64,000 bases of DNA from contig JAEUBA010000046.1 in assembly GCA_018257865.1 (NCBI GenBank), forward strand, positions 1-64,000, read 5' to 3'. Source of the stretch: Stereocaulon alpinum (lineage: Eukaryota; Ascomycota; Lecanoromycetes; Lecanorales; Stereocaulaceae). The notes below the pieces were generated by a model that had not been told where the DNA came from, did no database searches, and worked only from the letters and a program-made list of their open reading frames with translations. Position numbers and translations under genes: made by a program. Shown piece after piece: positions 1 to 11,410 of the stretch. The first letter of the stretch is position 1. Each line of letters opens with the position of its first letter.

Positions 1-149
1 ATTACCTAAAAAACTCTATATAGAGTTCTTAGTAACTATGCGACGTCTTAATATTATTTAACCTATAATATATTAGGGGAGATATCTTAGCTCTAAATAG
101 GTATTTAGGTTCGTAGCTAGTACTGCGTATAGGTATATCTCTATCGCTA

Positions 150-1094
150 GCTATCTTTTATATCTTTATTTTTAAGAAGTAGTACTATTACTATATCCTT
201 CTTCCTCTATATATTATACTATAGTATTTTTAGGTAGGGTATATCCCTTATTAAGTAAAGGCCGCCTAAATATTCTCCTATATTTAGGTAGTCTTAATAG
301 TCTTTACTACTCCTAAAGTCTACTTAAGAGTATTTATTAAATTAATCTTTTCTATAGATAGGGGTTATTACCCTTACTCTACTTTAGAGAGGGTTATTAG
401 TTATCCCCTCTTTATTACCTCCTTAGTTCCTTTTTAAGGCTTATCTATTATATCCTCTAAGGCCTTTCTCTTCCCTTTAGAGATTACTTTATACTACCCT
501 TTTAAGCTAATTCTTTTTAGTATTACTAATATAGGCCTTATTAAGTATTACTTTAAGATTTCTTTAAAGTATTTTAACTTATACTTAATTCTCTACTTAG
601 CCTTAGTATTCTCCTTTTACTAGATTAAGTAGGTTTTACTTTATACTAAGTATTCCTTTTTATATATTATATACTTAGACTTACTACTAGCTCTTTCTAT
701 ATAATTATTAGTTATATAGTTTTAGGCGTATATCCTATAGTAGGTAAGGTATTTATACGCCTTAATAATATATTTATATCTATAGTAATTAAAGTATTAC
801 TTAGGGGTAGCTTCTCTCTTTTAGTAATTATAAAAGAGGAGGCTATTCTTTACTACTATCCTCTCTATAATAAGCTAGTTCGCTACCTCTAAGCTTAGGA
901 CTTTAATTATTAGTATAAAGAATCTCTTCTCCCTCTTAAGTATATCTAGCTTTAATATAAATATAAGCTATTTAGCCTTTATTATCTTTAACTCTAAGTA
1001 AAGCTTTATATTATCTTTTCTTAAGATTTTAAAGATCCTCTATTAATCCTTTATATCTATTATCTTTTCTATTTTATAGATTACTACTAGGAGG
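150..1094 (-). mobile_element. Inverted copy of the LINE 5' region (left arm of a palindrome)
   Basis: The reverse complement of this stretch matches about 1,115-2,070 along most of its length. For example, 250-370 pairs with about 1,860-1,980, 180-260 with about 1,971-2,050, and 1,060-1,094 with 1,115-1,150. It therefore carries the gag/zinc-knuckle region and the start of the endonuclease region of the same LINE, facing the opposite way. It is as heavily RIP-mutated as its partner. The outer border is fuzzy, with similarity fading around 130-150. Confidence 0.85.
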
Positions 1095-1114
1095 CTTTAT
1101 AGGTCAGCGAGAGT

Positions 1115-4100
1115 CCTCCGGAAGATAGTAATAGTAGCGATCTATAGAGTAGAAAAGATAATAGATATAAAGGATTAATAAGGGATCTTTAAAACCCTAA
1201 AGAAAGATAATAAGAAGCTCTACCTAGAGTTAGAGATAACGAAGGCTAAGTAGCCTATATTTACGTTAAAGCTAGATATACTTAGGAGGGAGAAGAGGTT
1301 CTCTATAATAATAATTAAGGTCCTAAGCCTAAAAGTAGCGAACCGACTTATTATAAAGGGAATAGTAGTAGAGAATAGCCTCCTCTTTTATAATTACTAG
1401 GAGAGAGAGGCTACCCCTAAGTAGTACTTTAACTACTATAGGTATAGATATATTACTAAGGCGTATAAATACCCTACCTACTATAGGATATACGCCTAAA
1501 ACTATATAACTAATAATTATATAAAAAGAGCTAGTAGTAAGCCTAAGTATATAGTATATAAAGGGGAGTACTTAGTATAGAGTAAAACTTACTTAATCTA
1601 ATAAAAGGAGAATACTAAGGCTAGGTAAAGAATTAAGTATAAGCTAAAATACTTTAAAAAGACCCTAAAGTAATACTTAGTAGGGCCTATACTAGCGATA
1701 TTAGGAAGGACTAGCTTAAAAGGGTAGCGTAAAGTAATCTCTAAAGGGAAGAGGAAGGCCTTAGAGGATATAATAGATAAGCCTTAGAAAGGAACTAAGG
1801 AGGTAGTAAAGAGGGGATAACTAATAACCCTCTCTAAGGCGGAGTAAGGGTAATAGCCCCTATCTATAGAGAGGATTAGTCTAATAAATACCCTTAAGTA
1901 GACTTTAGGAGTAGTAAAGACTATTAAGACTACCTAAATATAGGAGAACGTCTAAGTAGCCCTTACCTAATAAGGGATATACCCTACCTAAAAATACTAT
2001 AGTATAATATATAGAGGAAGAAGGATATAGTAATAGCACTACTTCTTAAAAATAAAGATATAAAAGATATAGACGTATTAGCGATCTAAGAGCTAATATA
2101 TAACCTAATAAATAAAACCTTATATAATATAAGTATAAGTAGATTCTACCTAGCCTATAGAGGAGACCTAGAGGCTAGGACGTATTTCTATATAAATAAG
2201 AGGATAGATCCTAATAACTAGGGGGTAGAATACTAAGGAGGAGACTTATACTCGTTATAAATCTAGGTTAAGAGGACCTAGAAGGATATTAAGGCTAGGA
2301 TAGAGAATACTAGAGGGCTACTAAGGGTAAGGGTATAGGTATATAATATCTATAACCCCTTACTAGTAAGCTATATATTAAAGGATAGTCTAATAATTAT
2401 CCTAAAACTAGAGGAAGCGCTAGGGAACGAGGGTAAATATATAGTTATAGGAGACTTTAACCTATACCACCCGTACTAGAATAACTTAGGACGAATAATA
2501 TACTACGCTATAGCAGACGAGCTACTAGAGGTAGTAGGAGAGAGAGGTATAGTTCTAAGACTACCGGAGAAGGTAGTTATATAGTAGAATAGGGGCTTAA
2601 AGAGTACTATTAACCTTATATTCCTAACCGAAGGCGCGTATAATATAATAGTAAAGTATAGGGTAAGGAATAACCTTAATATAGGATTAGACTATATACT
2701 AATTATTATAAAGCTAAAATAGATATAGAGCGAACACCTAGTACGCTAGAAGAGGGCCTAGAAAAGGATAGAGGCGAAGGTAATTAGGGAGGAAATCTAG
2801 AAATATATAAAGATCCTAAATAAAGTAATAAGCTAGTACTTAGTAGACTCTAAAGATATAATTAACTAATATATTAATAGGCTTATAGCTATACTATAAG
2901 AGGTAATAGAAGATACTATCCTATATAAGGAACCGTACGTAGGGGCTAAGCTATATTAGAACGGGGTATATATAAGGGTAACTAAAGTATTATAGGTAGC
3001 GCTTAAGGCCTACTGCTATAGTAGGAACGCAGAAACTAAGGAAGCCCTCTATTAGGCTAAAAGGGAAAAGGTTACTACCCTATAGAAGGCTAGGATAATA
3101 GCTTTTAGAGAGGGAGTCTATAAAGTATTACTAAGACTAAAAGGAGTATAGTAACTCGCTAAGTAGGGAAGGGAAAAGAGTATATACCCTAAAGAGCTAC
3201 CGTAATTCTTAGTTATTAAAGACGGAAATAGGAATAAAGTAATAAACTTTAAGGGGAAGGTAAAGGCCCTAAGGAGGGTCCTCTTTCTACCCCTACCCTT
3301 AATAGACTTAATAGATATAAAGGGGGCCGACTACTTAGAACCTATAGTAATAGATAGTAAGATTACCTTAAAAGAGGTAAAGGACGCGATTTAGTACTTA
3401 GTAATAGATAAGGCCCTAAAGATCTTAAGAATCCTAAATAGGTTCCTAAGAGTAGTATACGTAGAGATAATAAAGATATTTAGAAGGATATTTTAAGTAT
3501 ACTTAGACTATAGATACTACCTAAAGAAGTTTTAGGAGGCGAATATAGTAATACTAAAGAAACTAAAAAAGACTAATTATTTAGAGCCTAAGGTATACCA
3601 GCCTATTATATTACTAGATATACTTAGAAAAGTATTAGAGACGGTAATAGCGAAACGTCTTAGCGGAATAGCTAAAAGGAATTACCTACTCCTAAAATAC
3701 TAGATAGGGGGTAGAAAGAGATACTTAGTAGAAACGGCCTTAGAGACTATTATAGATTCAGTCTATATAATATAGAACTAGGGTAAAGATAACGTAGCGA
3801 GCCTACTATTATTAGATATAGTAGGGGTATTTAATAATATATCCTATAAAAGGCTACTCTATAACCTAAAGATAAAAGGAATCCCTAAGGGAATTATTTA
3901 GTAGACTATAAGCTTCCTTAAAGATAGAGTAATATTAATTACTCTAAGAGGTAAAACCAGCCTAGTAGAGGCGATAGAGATAGGGATTCTATAAGGATTA
4001 CTTATATTACTAATTCTATTTCTCTTCTTTAATATACTACTAATTAAAGTATACTTAAAAGTAAAAATCCTAGTATAAGTAGGAGGATTTATAGACGACG

Positions 4101-5745
4101 TATACCTACTAGTATATAGTAAATCGATAGAAACGAACTATAGATAGCTAGAATAAGCCTATAAGCTCTATCTAATATAGGTAGAAATATACGGAGCGAT
4201 ATTTACACCCTAAAAGTACGAACTAGTATATCTGTCGCAAGCGCCTAAGAGGTTTAATATAAAAGAGATAGTATAATTTAGCGGCGTAGAGGTTATACTA
4301 GAGGTAAGTATTAGGGTCCTTAGGCTATATATTAATACTAAGCTCCGCTAGGGCCCCTATATAGCGTAGGTAAAGGTAAAAGCAGCTACCTAAGCCTAAG
4401 CGATTAAGTACCTAGCCGGATTAACCTAAGGAGCTACGTTCGAGAAATATAGGATAATATATAGTATAGTAGTAAGACCTATACTTATATTTACCGCACT
4501 AATCTAGTATACCCTTACTAGAGAACTAGGAGTAGTAGGAAAGTACGTTAAGACGCTAGTAATAATATAAAATAACTATCTAAGGATAGTACTTAGAGTA
4601 TATAGAGCGATACTAGTTTAAGTCTTAAAGGCGGAGGTAGTTATCCCTCCTATCTAGACTTAGTTAGATACTTTAGTTATAAGATATTAAGCACTAAGGG
4701 GAATCTATAACCTAATAATTAAAGGTAACCGTATAATCCGTTAGAGACTATAGGGAAAAAGAGGGAGGGCGCGCCTAATATACCCTACCCTATTATTAGA
4801 GAAGGAGGTATAGGCCCTTTAGGAGCTTAAAGCGAAGGATTAGGACTAGGCGTTAATAATAATAAGGCGGAAAGCGTATTAGTATAACCTAAAAATAGAT
4901 ATTAAGAAATACTAAGACGTAGGTATCCTAGCTAAGAAAGTAAGGAGTTAGGCGACGGCGAAGTAGACTAAGCGGTAGGAGGTATATAAAGAGGCTATCC
5001 CTAAATACTCTTATATACCCGCTTAAAAGGAGGTATTATTTAGAGATAGGTATAACTACTACCTAAAACTAAGGAAGGTAGAAAGCTTAATAGTAGTCTA
5101 ACTCTAAAGCGGTAAGAATAGGTTTAACTACTTCTTATATAAAGCGAAAGTGCTAGGGATTCGTAGCGCTCGCTATAGCTATAGTTAAAGGAATTAGGAT
5201 ATAAAGTATATTCTCCTATACTACCTAAAGCTTAGCGACACTCGAAGAGAACTTATTAAGGAGGTAGGGACTTATAATATTAGGACTATACTAGCTAAAG
5301 TTAATAGTATAAGGGTAGCAGTAAGATAGCTAGTTTAGTTAGGATTCCTAATATAGTACTAACTTACTAAGGAATAGCTTTCCTAGTCTAGACTCCCTAT
5401 TAGAGTAGAACTAATAATAAAAACCCTAAAGATAAAGAAGCCTAAGTATAAGGTAGAGCTAAAGGTAGTAGAGCTACTAAAGTATTATAGGGCTTAGTAG
5501 GGTAAAGGAGACTATAGTTACTAGTATTATAGAGCCTAGCGGTAAGGTCGGATAGGCGGAGTAGAGTAATAGGTAAGCTAACAAGCGAGAGTTTTTAGCT
5601 AGAAGAGGCGACCCTAAAAAAGGTTTCTTTCGCGTCTAGAGGGCTTATAGCCCCCTAGATTTTCTAATTATATAAAAGAATACCCTTATTAGTATATATA
5701 GATACTAGAATAGGCGTATAAATCAATTAATTAATCAATAGATTA
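1115..5745 (+). mobile_element. Degenerate Tad1-like LINE retrotransposon
   Basis: Conceptual translation through stops shows the parts of a fungal Tad1-clade LINE in order. CCHC zinc-knuckle spacing lies at about 1,410-1,550, with Cys codons mutated to Tyr. An APE-type endonuclease motif (GDFN) is at about 2,450-2,461. The reverse transcriptase palm blocks are at about 3,800-3,840 (LLLLD...F) and about 4,084-4,103 (FIDD). The C-terminal Cys/His region follows the RT at about 5,110-5,230. The 3' end carries a short AATC/AATT-type repeat (about 5,715-5,745) rather than poly(A). Stops are nearly all explained by C-to-T or G-to-A changes. The element is non-functional; family-level placement comes from the RT and endonuclease motifs. 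Confidence 0.85.
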
Positions 5746-6023
5746 CTACTATTATTATCTTTTAAAGGACTTTTATTAACCTATAGAGTCTCCTTACTTA
5801 TTTATTATCCCTCTCTAACTCCTCCCTAGCCTTTACTAAGGCTATCTAGAAAATAATATCCCCCCTTATAATCCTCCTTATTATAATAATCTCCCTAACT
5901 ACTCCCCCTACTCCCTTAAATATTTATATTAGTTAGGGAAGGGTTATTATAGCTATTTATATCTTTTCGCTAGTATTATTAATCTTAACTATTACCTACT
6001 TCGCTTTCTTAATATCTTTATCA
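5746..6023. other. AT-rich spacer, unassigned
   Basis: RIP-like composition with no recognisable coding remnant. It separates the LINE tail from the GC-richer unit that starts at 6,024. Confidence 0.4.
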
Positions 6024-6165
6024 ACCCGGTAACTGTGGGCGCAGTCTACCGCTGAACCCCTAAGGGCAAAACTCAAAATGTTCAGTGCTTGCTAGGGCGA
6101 CACTATTAGACTGTATATAGCTTAGTAGTCCGGGGGTGCGGTGTACCCCGGAGCCCTAATAATTA
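6024..6165 (+). repeat. Terminal direct repeat, copy 1
   Basis: The left copy keeps CpA/TpG dinucleotides that are mutated to TpA in the right copy at 6,783-6,922, for example CTGTGGG against CTATAGG and GCTGAAC against GCTAAAC. It is therefore the less RIP-affected version. Confidence 0.8.
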
Positions 6166-6782
6166 TCCCCCCCCTAGAGCGACGTCCACGGCGCCTAGTA
6201 GGGTAGAAAAACATCGTTCCCCTATAATAAGCCCGAATATTCGGTGTAAGTCGGGTTATAAGGCCCCCGAAGGGCGCCCTACTAGATATCATTCGTGCCC
6301 GAAGGACTTAGCGAAATGATAAGTTAAAGCCTACGAAGGGAACTTCTAGTTAGCGGCCTCCCTGAAGGACGCTTCCGCTAGGTAGTAGGCCCCCGAAGGG
6401 CGCCCCTACCGGAATATTCGTGCCCGAAGGACTTAGCGAATAAAGATAGCGGCCCCTATAAAGGGCGATTCCGCTAGATAGTAGGCCCCCGCAGGGCGCC
6501 CCTACCGAGAATATTCGTGCCCGAAGGACTTAGCGAATAATCGAAGCCCCCGAAAGGTACTCCGTAGTAGGCCCTTAGCGAAAATTTATTGCTACGGGCT
6601 GCGCGCCGAAGCAGCGTAGTAGGGTTAGGACGGCGGGAACCCTATTAGGTCGCTTAGCAGCTAATTACAGCTGCCGCCCCCTAAAAAAATCCCTTAGAAG
6701 TTACCCCCTCAACGGTATTAAACCCCGGACCTTTACGATTCGGGTTAAGATTATCGAGCTTTATCGCACCGAACATACTTAT

Positions 6783-6922
6783 TAACCTAGTAACTATAGG
6801 CGCAGTCTACCGCTAAACCCCTAAGGGTAAAACTCAAAATGTTCGGTACTTGCTAGGGCGACACTATTAGACTGTATATAGCTTAGTAGTCCGGGGGTGC
6901 GGTATACCCCGGAGCCCTAACA
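6783..6922 (+). repeat. Terminal direct repeat, copy 2
   Basis: This copy is near-identical to 6,024-6,165. Most differences are TpG-to-TpA or CpA-to-TpA transitions, the direction expected of RIP. Confidence 0.8.
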
Positions 6923-7440
6923 ATCTTCTACCCTAAGTATAGTTAAGTAGATAGTATTTTAGCCCCTTTAAGCTATATAAGTTATATCCGCTTAGCTATT
7001 ATTTACCCTTTTAGTTAAGTAGTCTTTACGCGTTAATTAGCTATAGTACTCCTTTATAGTATATCTTTTAATAGTATTCTCCTATATATACTTTATAATC
7101 TTTTCTACTATATTTTAGAAGAAGCCTTATATAATCTTATTTATATTTACTTATAGTATCCCTTAGACCTTCTTTATAAATTTTAGTAATACTTACTCTA
7201 TAGCCTTTATAAACTATATTCTTTCTTTAATTCTTTCTCTACCTTAAGGGCCTTATAGATCTTTAGTAGGTTTCTACTATTATTATTATTACCTTATTAT
7301 CGCGTTAGGACGCGTTCTTTATCTACCTTTACTACTAATACCTCCCTTCTCTCCCCCCCCCCTATCTTATATTATTTTATTAGGTTCGTAACCTAGTATA
7401 ATCGCTCGTCTAGCCTAGTAGGCCTACTCGCTCGTCGTGC
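6923..7440. other. AT-rich degenerate spacer
   Basis: RIP-type composition with a C-rich run near 7,350. No motif could be assigned. It may be the 3' untranslated/LTR side of the gypsy remnant that lies on the minus strand to its right. Confidence 0.3.
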
Positions 7441-9800
7441 TTATTATTATCGCCATCTTTTTTAAAACAACCCTTAGATAAGCGATATAAAGACTAGAAG
7501 GCTATAGATTAGGAGGTAAAGTACCTTAGTTAAGCTTATAAAAGAGTTACGAACTAGTATTTCCGTATATTATATAAATAAAGGGCCGTCGCTACTATCC
7601 TAGGATTAGCGACTTTGCTCTAATATCGTATCCCTTATATAGGCGTAGAAGCACCTTATTACTAGGCTTTATAAACATCGGTTAGTACTTCCTATTATAG
7701 TAGTATTTTTACGTTATAGTAGCGAAGGTAATTACGTCTATAGCTTCTTTCCTAGCGACTACTTTTATATCGAAATCTCCTTTCTTATAACTAACCTTAA
7801 TAAGATTTAGGGCTTAATTAGGTTCGAATCTATAGGCGATATTATAGGGAGTTCTTCCAGTAGTTATTAATAATAATCTATTAAGCCTAGCCTATAATTT
7901 AGGTAGTACCTCTAGCTAGGCGGTAAGGTCCTTTAAGGTATAGATATAATATTATAGAGCTATCTTAACTATTTAATTAGTCCTCTCGCTTATTCTATTA
8001 GTCTATAGGTAATACGCTATAGAGTAGAGTAGCTTAACGTAAAGCTACTTAAATAATTCCTTTTAGAAGTCTAAAAGAAATTTCGGATCCCTATCTAAAA
8101 TAATAGCCTTTAGCAGTCCCTAGTTAATTAGGAGTAGTTATTAAAGTAAATAGTCTACCTAATCCTTAGTAGAAAACGTTATTTTACTAGTAAGGAGCGT
8201 AATAAGCTTACTAAACTTATAGGTAATTATTATAATATAGTCTTATCTATCCTTATTAAGGGGTAACCTAAGGATAAAATCTATTACTAGCGTATAGAAA
8301 GGTACCGGTAGGGAGTTAATAATTTATATACTACTATAGGGAAGATATCGGCGTATCTAAAAGACCTAATACTACGGATAATACTATAGGTATTCTTATA
8401 GGAGCTTAGATAGCTTATAAACGTACTATAATAAGGAGACGCGCTTATAGTATCTAGTAAAGCCTAGATACCCGTCTCTATACCTAATTTCGAGGACGTT
8501 AGCTACTACTAACGGTAGAATATAGAGTCTTCAGTCACCTATAGCCTTATTAATATAGTAGATTAGAAACTCTAATAATAAGATTAGTATTAGTATTTCC
8601 TTTTTAAAGCGTAGCTTCGCTACGTTTTTACTAAGCTATTTATTCGTATAAATCTACTCCTTAATACGTTACTAGCCTACGTTATCTTTATAACCTTCTA
8701 AGATTCTTTTCCTAAAATCTTCGCTTATTTCTATAAGGGTAGCGGCGTACTAATAGACGGGTATAACGTCGGAGGAGGCGTAGTATAAGGTATTAAGCTT
8801 AGACTAATCTAAAGTATAGTTTAATTTATTTAAACTTACTAAGCGAGAGAGGGTATTAGGAATAATATTCTCCTTCCCTAGCTTATACTTAATATCTAAG
8901 TCGAAGCGTTAGAAGAATTTAGAGGTATAGATAAGGTATAGATTTATTTTCTACGCTGCTAAAGTACTAAGAGCCTTCTATATTATAATTTCTATAGTTA
9001 CCGAATAGTTAGTTAGGATATAAGTCGTTATTAATTCTACTATATATTAGACCTTCTTTAAAACCTAGACTAATCTAGCTACCTCTAGTTTAGTAGACTA
9101 ATAAGACCTTTCTATAGTTATAAGTAGCCTACTAAGGAAAAGTATAGGCCTAACCTTTTTATTAATAAGGTAGTATATATAGGCGCCGAATTCGAATTCT
9201 TTAGAGATATCTATATTAATATAGAGGTAGCTTTTACTATTAAAATAGACTAGAGTAGTAGGCCTAGATAGTAGTTCCTATAGCGTATTAAATACCTTTT
9301 ATTCTATAGATATAGGCGGTCTAAGCTGAGTACGGCGTATATAGACCTTTTAGGGATTACCTTTCTCTAAAGGGAATATCTTTAATAGCGATATCTTTTA
9401 GTCCTATAAAGGCTAGCTAACTTAGGCGTAGCGGGGAATATAATTTCGTAAGTAACCTATTAGCCTAAGGTATATCTTAAGGGTACTTAGCGTTACTAAG
9501 AATTTTAGCTTTAAAATTACTTCTAGCTTCTCCTTAATAGTAGAAAGTCTAAGTAAGTCTACGCGCTATCTAAGGAGTTTTACTAAGGGGTAGCTAATAT
9601 AGGACTTTATAGGCTTAACCGAAATTCCTTTCTATAAGAATAAGGCGAAAACTTTATAGAGGTATTCTTTATACTCTTTAAGAGTTTTCGAAGTAATTAT
9701 AATATTATTAACGTAGGCTCTTATAAAGCTACGGTAGGGTCGAAGTACTCTATCGATCTCTCGTTAAATATAGGCTATCGAACCTTTATAACCTATTACT
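7440..9800 (-). mobile_element. Degenerate Ty3/gypsy retrotransposon pol
   Basis: Read on the minus strand from high to low coordinates, pol domains appear in the expected order. The RT motif YVDD appears as YVNN at about 9,697-9,720. The RT thumb/connection region (GYLRNYIP-like) is at about 9,440-9,500. The RNase H region ends with the LSRL hallmark at about 8,840-8,865. The integrase core has DRDPKF at about 8,085-8,110 and an SERTN motif near 7,998-8,040. A C-terminal basic/chromodomain-like stretch follows at about 7,450-7,720. Many TAG/TAA stops interrupt it. No LTRs could be delimited, so borders are approximate. Confidence 0.8.
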
Positions 9801-9877
9801 AGTATACGAAAGGTCTCCTATCCTTAATACGTAATAAGTTTTAGTATACTTTAATATTTATTAATATTAGATTTAAT

Positions 9878-10066
9878 ATTAATTAATTTATACGCCTATT
9901 CTAGTATCTATATATACTAATAAGGGTATTCTTTTATATTATTAGGAAATCTAGAGGGCTATAAGCCCTTTAGACGCGAAAGAAACCTTTTTAGAGTCGC
10001 CCTTTCTAGCCAAAAACTCTCGCTTATCGGCTTACTTATCGTTCTACTCCGCCTATCCGACCTTAA
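9878..10066 (-). mobile_element. Truncated LINE 3' end
   Basis: This is the reverse complement of the last 190 bp or so of the LINE at 1,115-5,745. It includes the conserved block around CTTTCGCGTCTAGAGGGC and the AATTAATT-type tail, which here points left. The 5' side is truncated, as is usual for LINE insertions. Confidence 0.8.
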
Positions 10067-10297
10067 TTAGATTTAATATCTCTAGTTATAAGTAGTATTA
10101 GATTCTATTTTTAAAAATTTTAACCCCTATTTAATAGATATAGTAGTAGGTCTTTTTATATAGTAATATAATACTAATAAATTATAGAATCTAGGTTTAT
10201 AACTCTTTGAAATATTAATAAACTAATTAGAGACTTATTAATTATAGATTTAGGGTAAATAATTCTATTACTAGTATTAATATTATTATTATTAGAA
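10067..10297. other. AT-rich spacer between LINE fragments
   Basis: RIP-type sequence with no recognisable domain. It lies between two oppositely oriented LINE 3' fragments. Confidence 0.3.
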
Positions 10298-11410
10298 GCG
10301 GAAGCAGTTATTATACCTATCTAAACCTATCTAGACGCCCTAGTTATAAGATACTAGGTACTAAGGGGAGTATATCCCTTAATAATTAAAGGCAACCGCT
10401 TAATCCGTAGGAGACTATAGGGAAGAAGAGGAAGGGCGCGCCTAATACGCCTAACCCTATTACTAGAAAAGGAAGAATAGGCCCTATAGGAGCTTAAGGC
10501 GAAGGATTAGGATTAAGCGGTAATAGTAATAAGGAGGAAGGTATATTAGTATAACCTAAAAACGGATATTAAGGAGTATTAAGATATAGGTATCCTAGCT
10601 AAGAAGATATAAGGCTAGGTAATAGCGAAGTAGATTAAGTAGTAAGAGGTATATAAGGATACTATCCCTAAGTACTCTTATATACCTATATAGAATAAAC
10701 TATTATTTAGAGAAAGGTATAACTACTACCTAAAGCTTAGGAAGGTAGAAAGCTTAATAATAGTCTAACTTTAAAGTAGGAAGAATAGGTTTAACTACTT
10801 CCTTTATAAAGCGAAAGTACTAAGGGTCCGCAGTACCTACTATAGTTATAAATAGAGAAATTAAGATATAAAGTATATTCTCCTATACTACCTAAAGCTT
10901 AGCGATACTTAAAGGGAGCTTATTAAAGAGGTAAAGACTTATAATATTAGGACTATACTAGTTAAGGTTATTAGTATAAGAGTAGCTATAAGATAGCTAG
11001 TTAGGTTAGGATTCCTAATATAGTATTAACTTACTAAGGAATAGCTCTCCTAGTCTAAACTCCCTATTAGAGTAGAACTAGTAATAAAAACCCTAAAGAT
11101 AAAGAAGCCTAAGTATAAGTAGAAACTAAAGGCAGCGGAGCTATTAGAGTATTATAGGGCCTATTAGGGTAATAGAGATTATTATTACTAGTATTATAGA
11201 GCCTAGTAGTAAGGTTAGATAGGTAGAATAGAATAATAAGTAAGCTAATAAGCGAAAGTTTTTAGCTAGAAGGGGCGACTTTAAAAAGGTTTCTTTCGCG
11301 TCTAGAGGGCCTTTAACCCCCCTAGATTTCCTAATAATATAAGAGAACACCCTTATTAGTATATATAGATACTAGAATAGGCGTATAAATCAATCAATCA
11401 ATCAATCAAT
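10298..11410 (+). mobile_element. 5'-truncated LINE copy with (CAAT)n tail
   Basis: It aligns collinearly with 4,629-5,745 of the LINE to the left, covering the region after the RT and the 3' UTR. It ends in a clean AATC/CAAT tetranucleotide repeat at about 11,386-11,410. The 5' truncation and terminal short repeat are typical of target-primed LINE integration. The end of this copy is also the right border of the RIP-mutated compartment. Confidence 0.82.

Larger units (their letters stand above)
6024..6922. mobile_element. GC-richer unit with 140-bp terminal direct repeats (possible TRIM or SINE-like element)
   Basis: Two direct copies of a roughly 140-bp sequence (6,024-6,165 and 6,783-6,922) flank about 610 bp of GC-rich DNA. 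The internal part holds three tandem, imperfect units that share the pattern GGCCCCCG(A/C)AGGGCGCC followed by CGTGCCCGAAGGACTTAGCG (about 6,258-6,320, 6,386-6,445 and 6,483-6,543). No open frame is seen. On the minus strand the terminal repeat contains a tRNA A-box-like stretch (GGTTCAGCGGTAGACTG), and a weak B-box-like GGTTTAATACC sits at about 6,720-6,730. The structure suggests a non-autonomous retroelement, but a simple tandem duplication is not excluded. Confidence 0.55.
1..11410. repeat. RIP-mutated AT-rich transposon compartment
   Basis: This block has no open reading frame of note. CpA and TpG dinucleotides are almost missing while TpA is in great excess, and CpG is retained. Recognisable transposon proteins are broken mainly by TAG/TAA where CAG, CAA or TGG would be expected, and Cys codons appear as TAT/TAC. 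This is the established signature of fungal repeat-induced point mutation, acting at CpA on both strands. The only exception is 6,024-6,922. Normal composition resumes sharply after 11,410. The block is probably heterochromatic (inference). Confidence 0.92.

Noticed and set aside
6258..6543. Regularly spaced repeats resembling a CRISPR array
   Set aside because: The units are long, imperfect and near-contiguous without unique spacers, in a eukaryotic genome with no cas genes. This is a tandem repeat.
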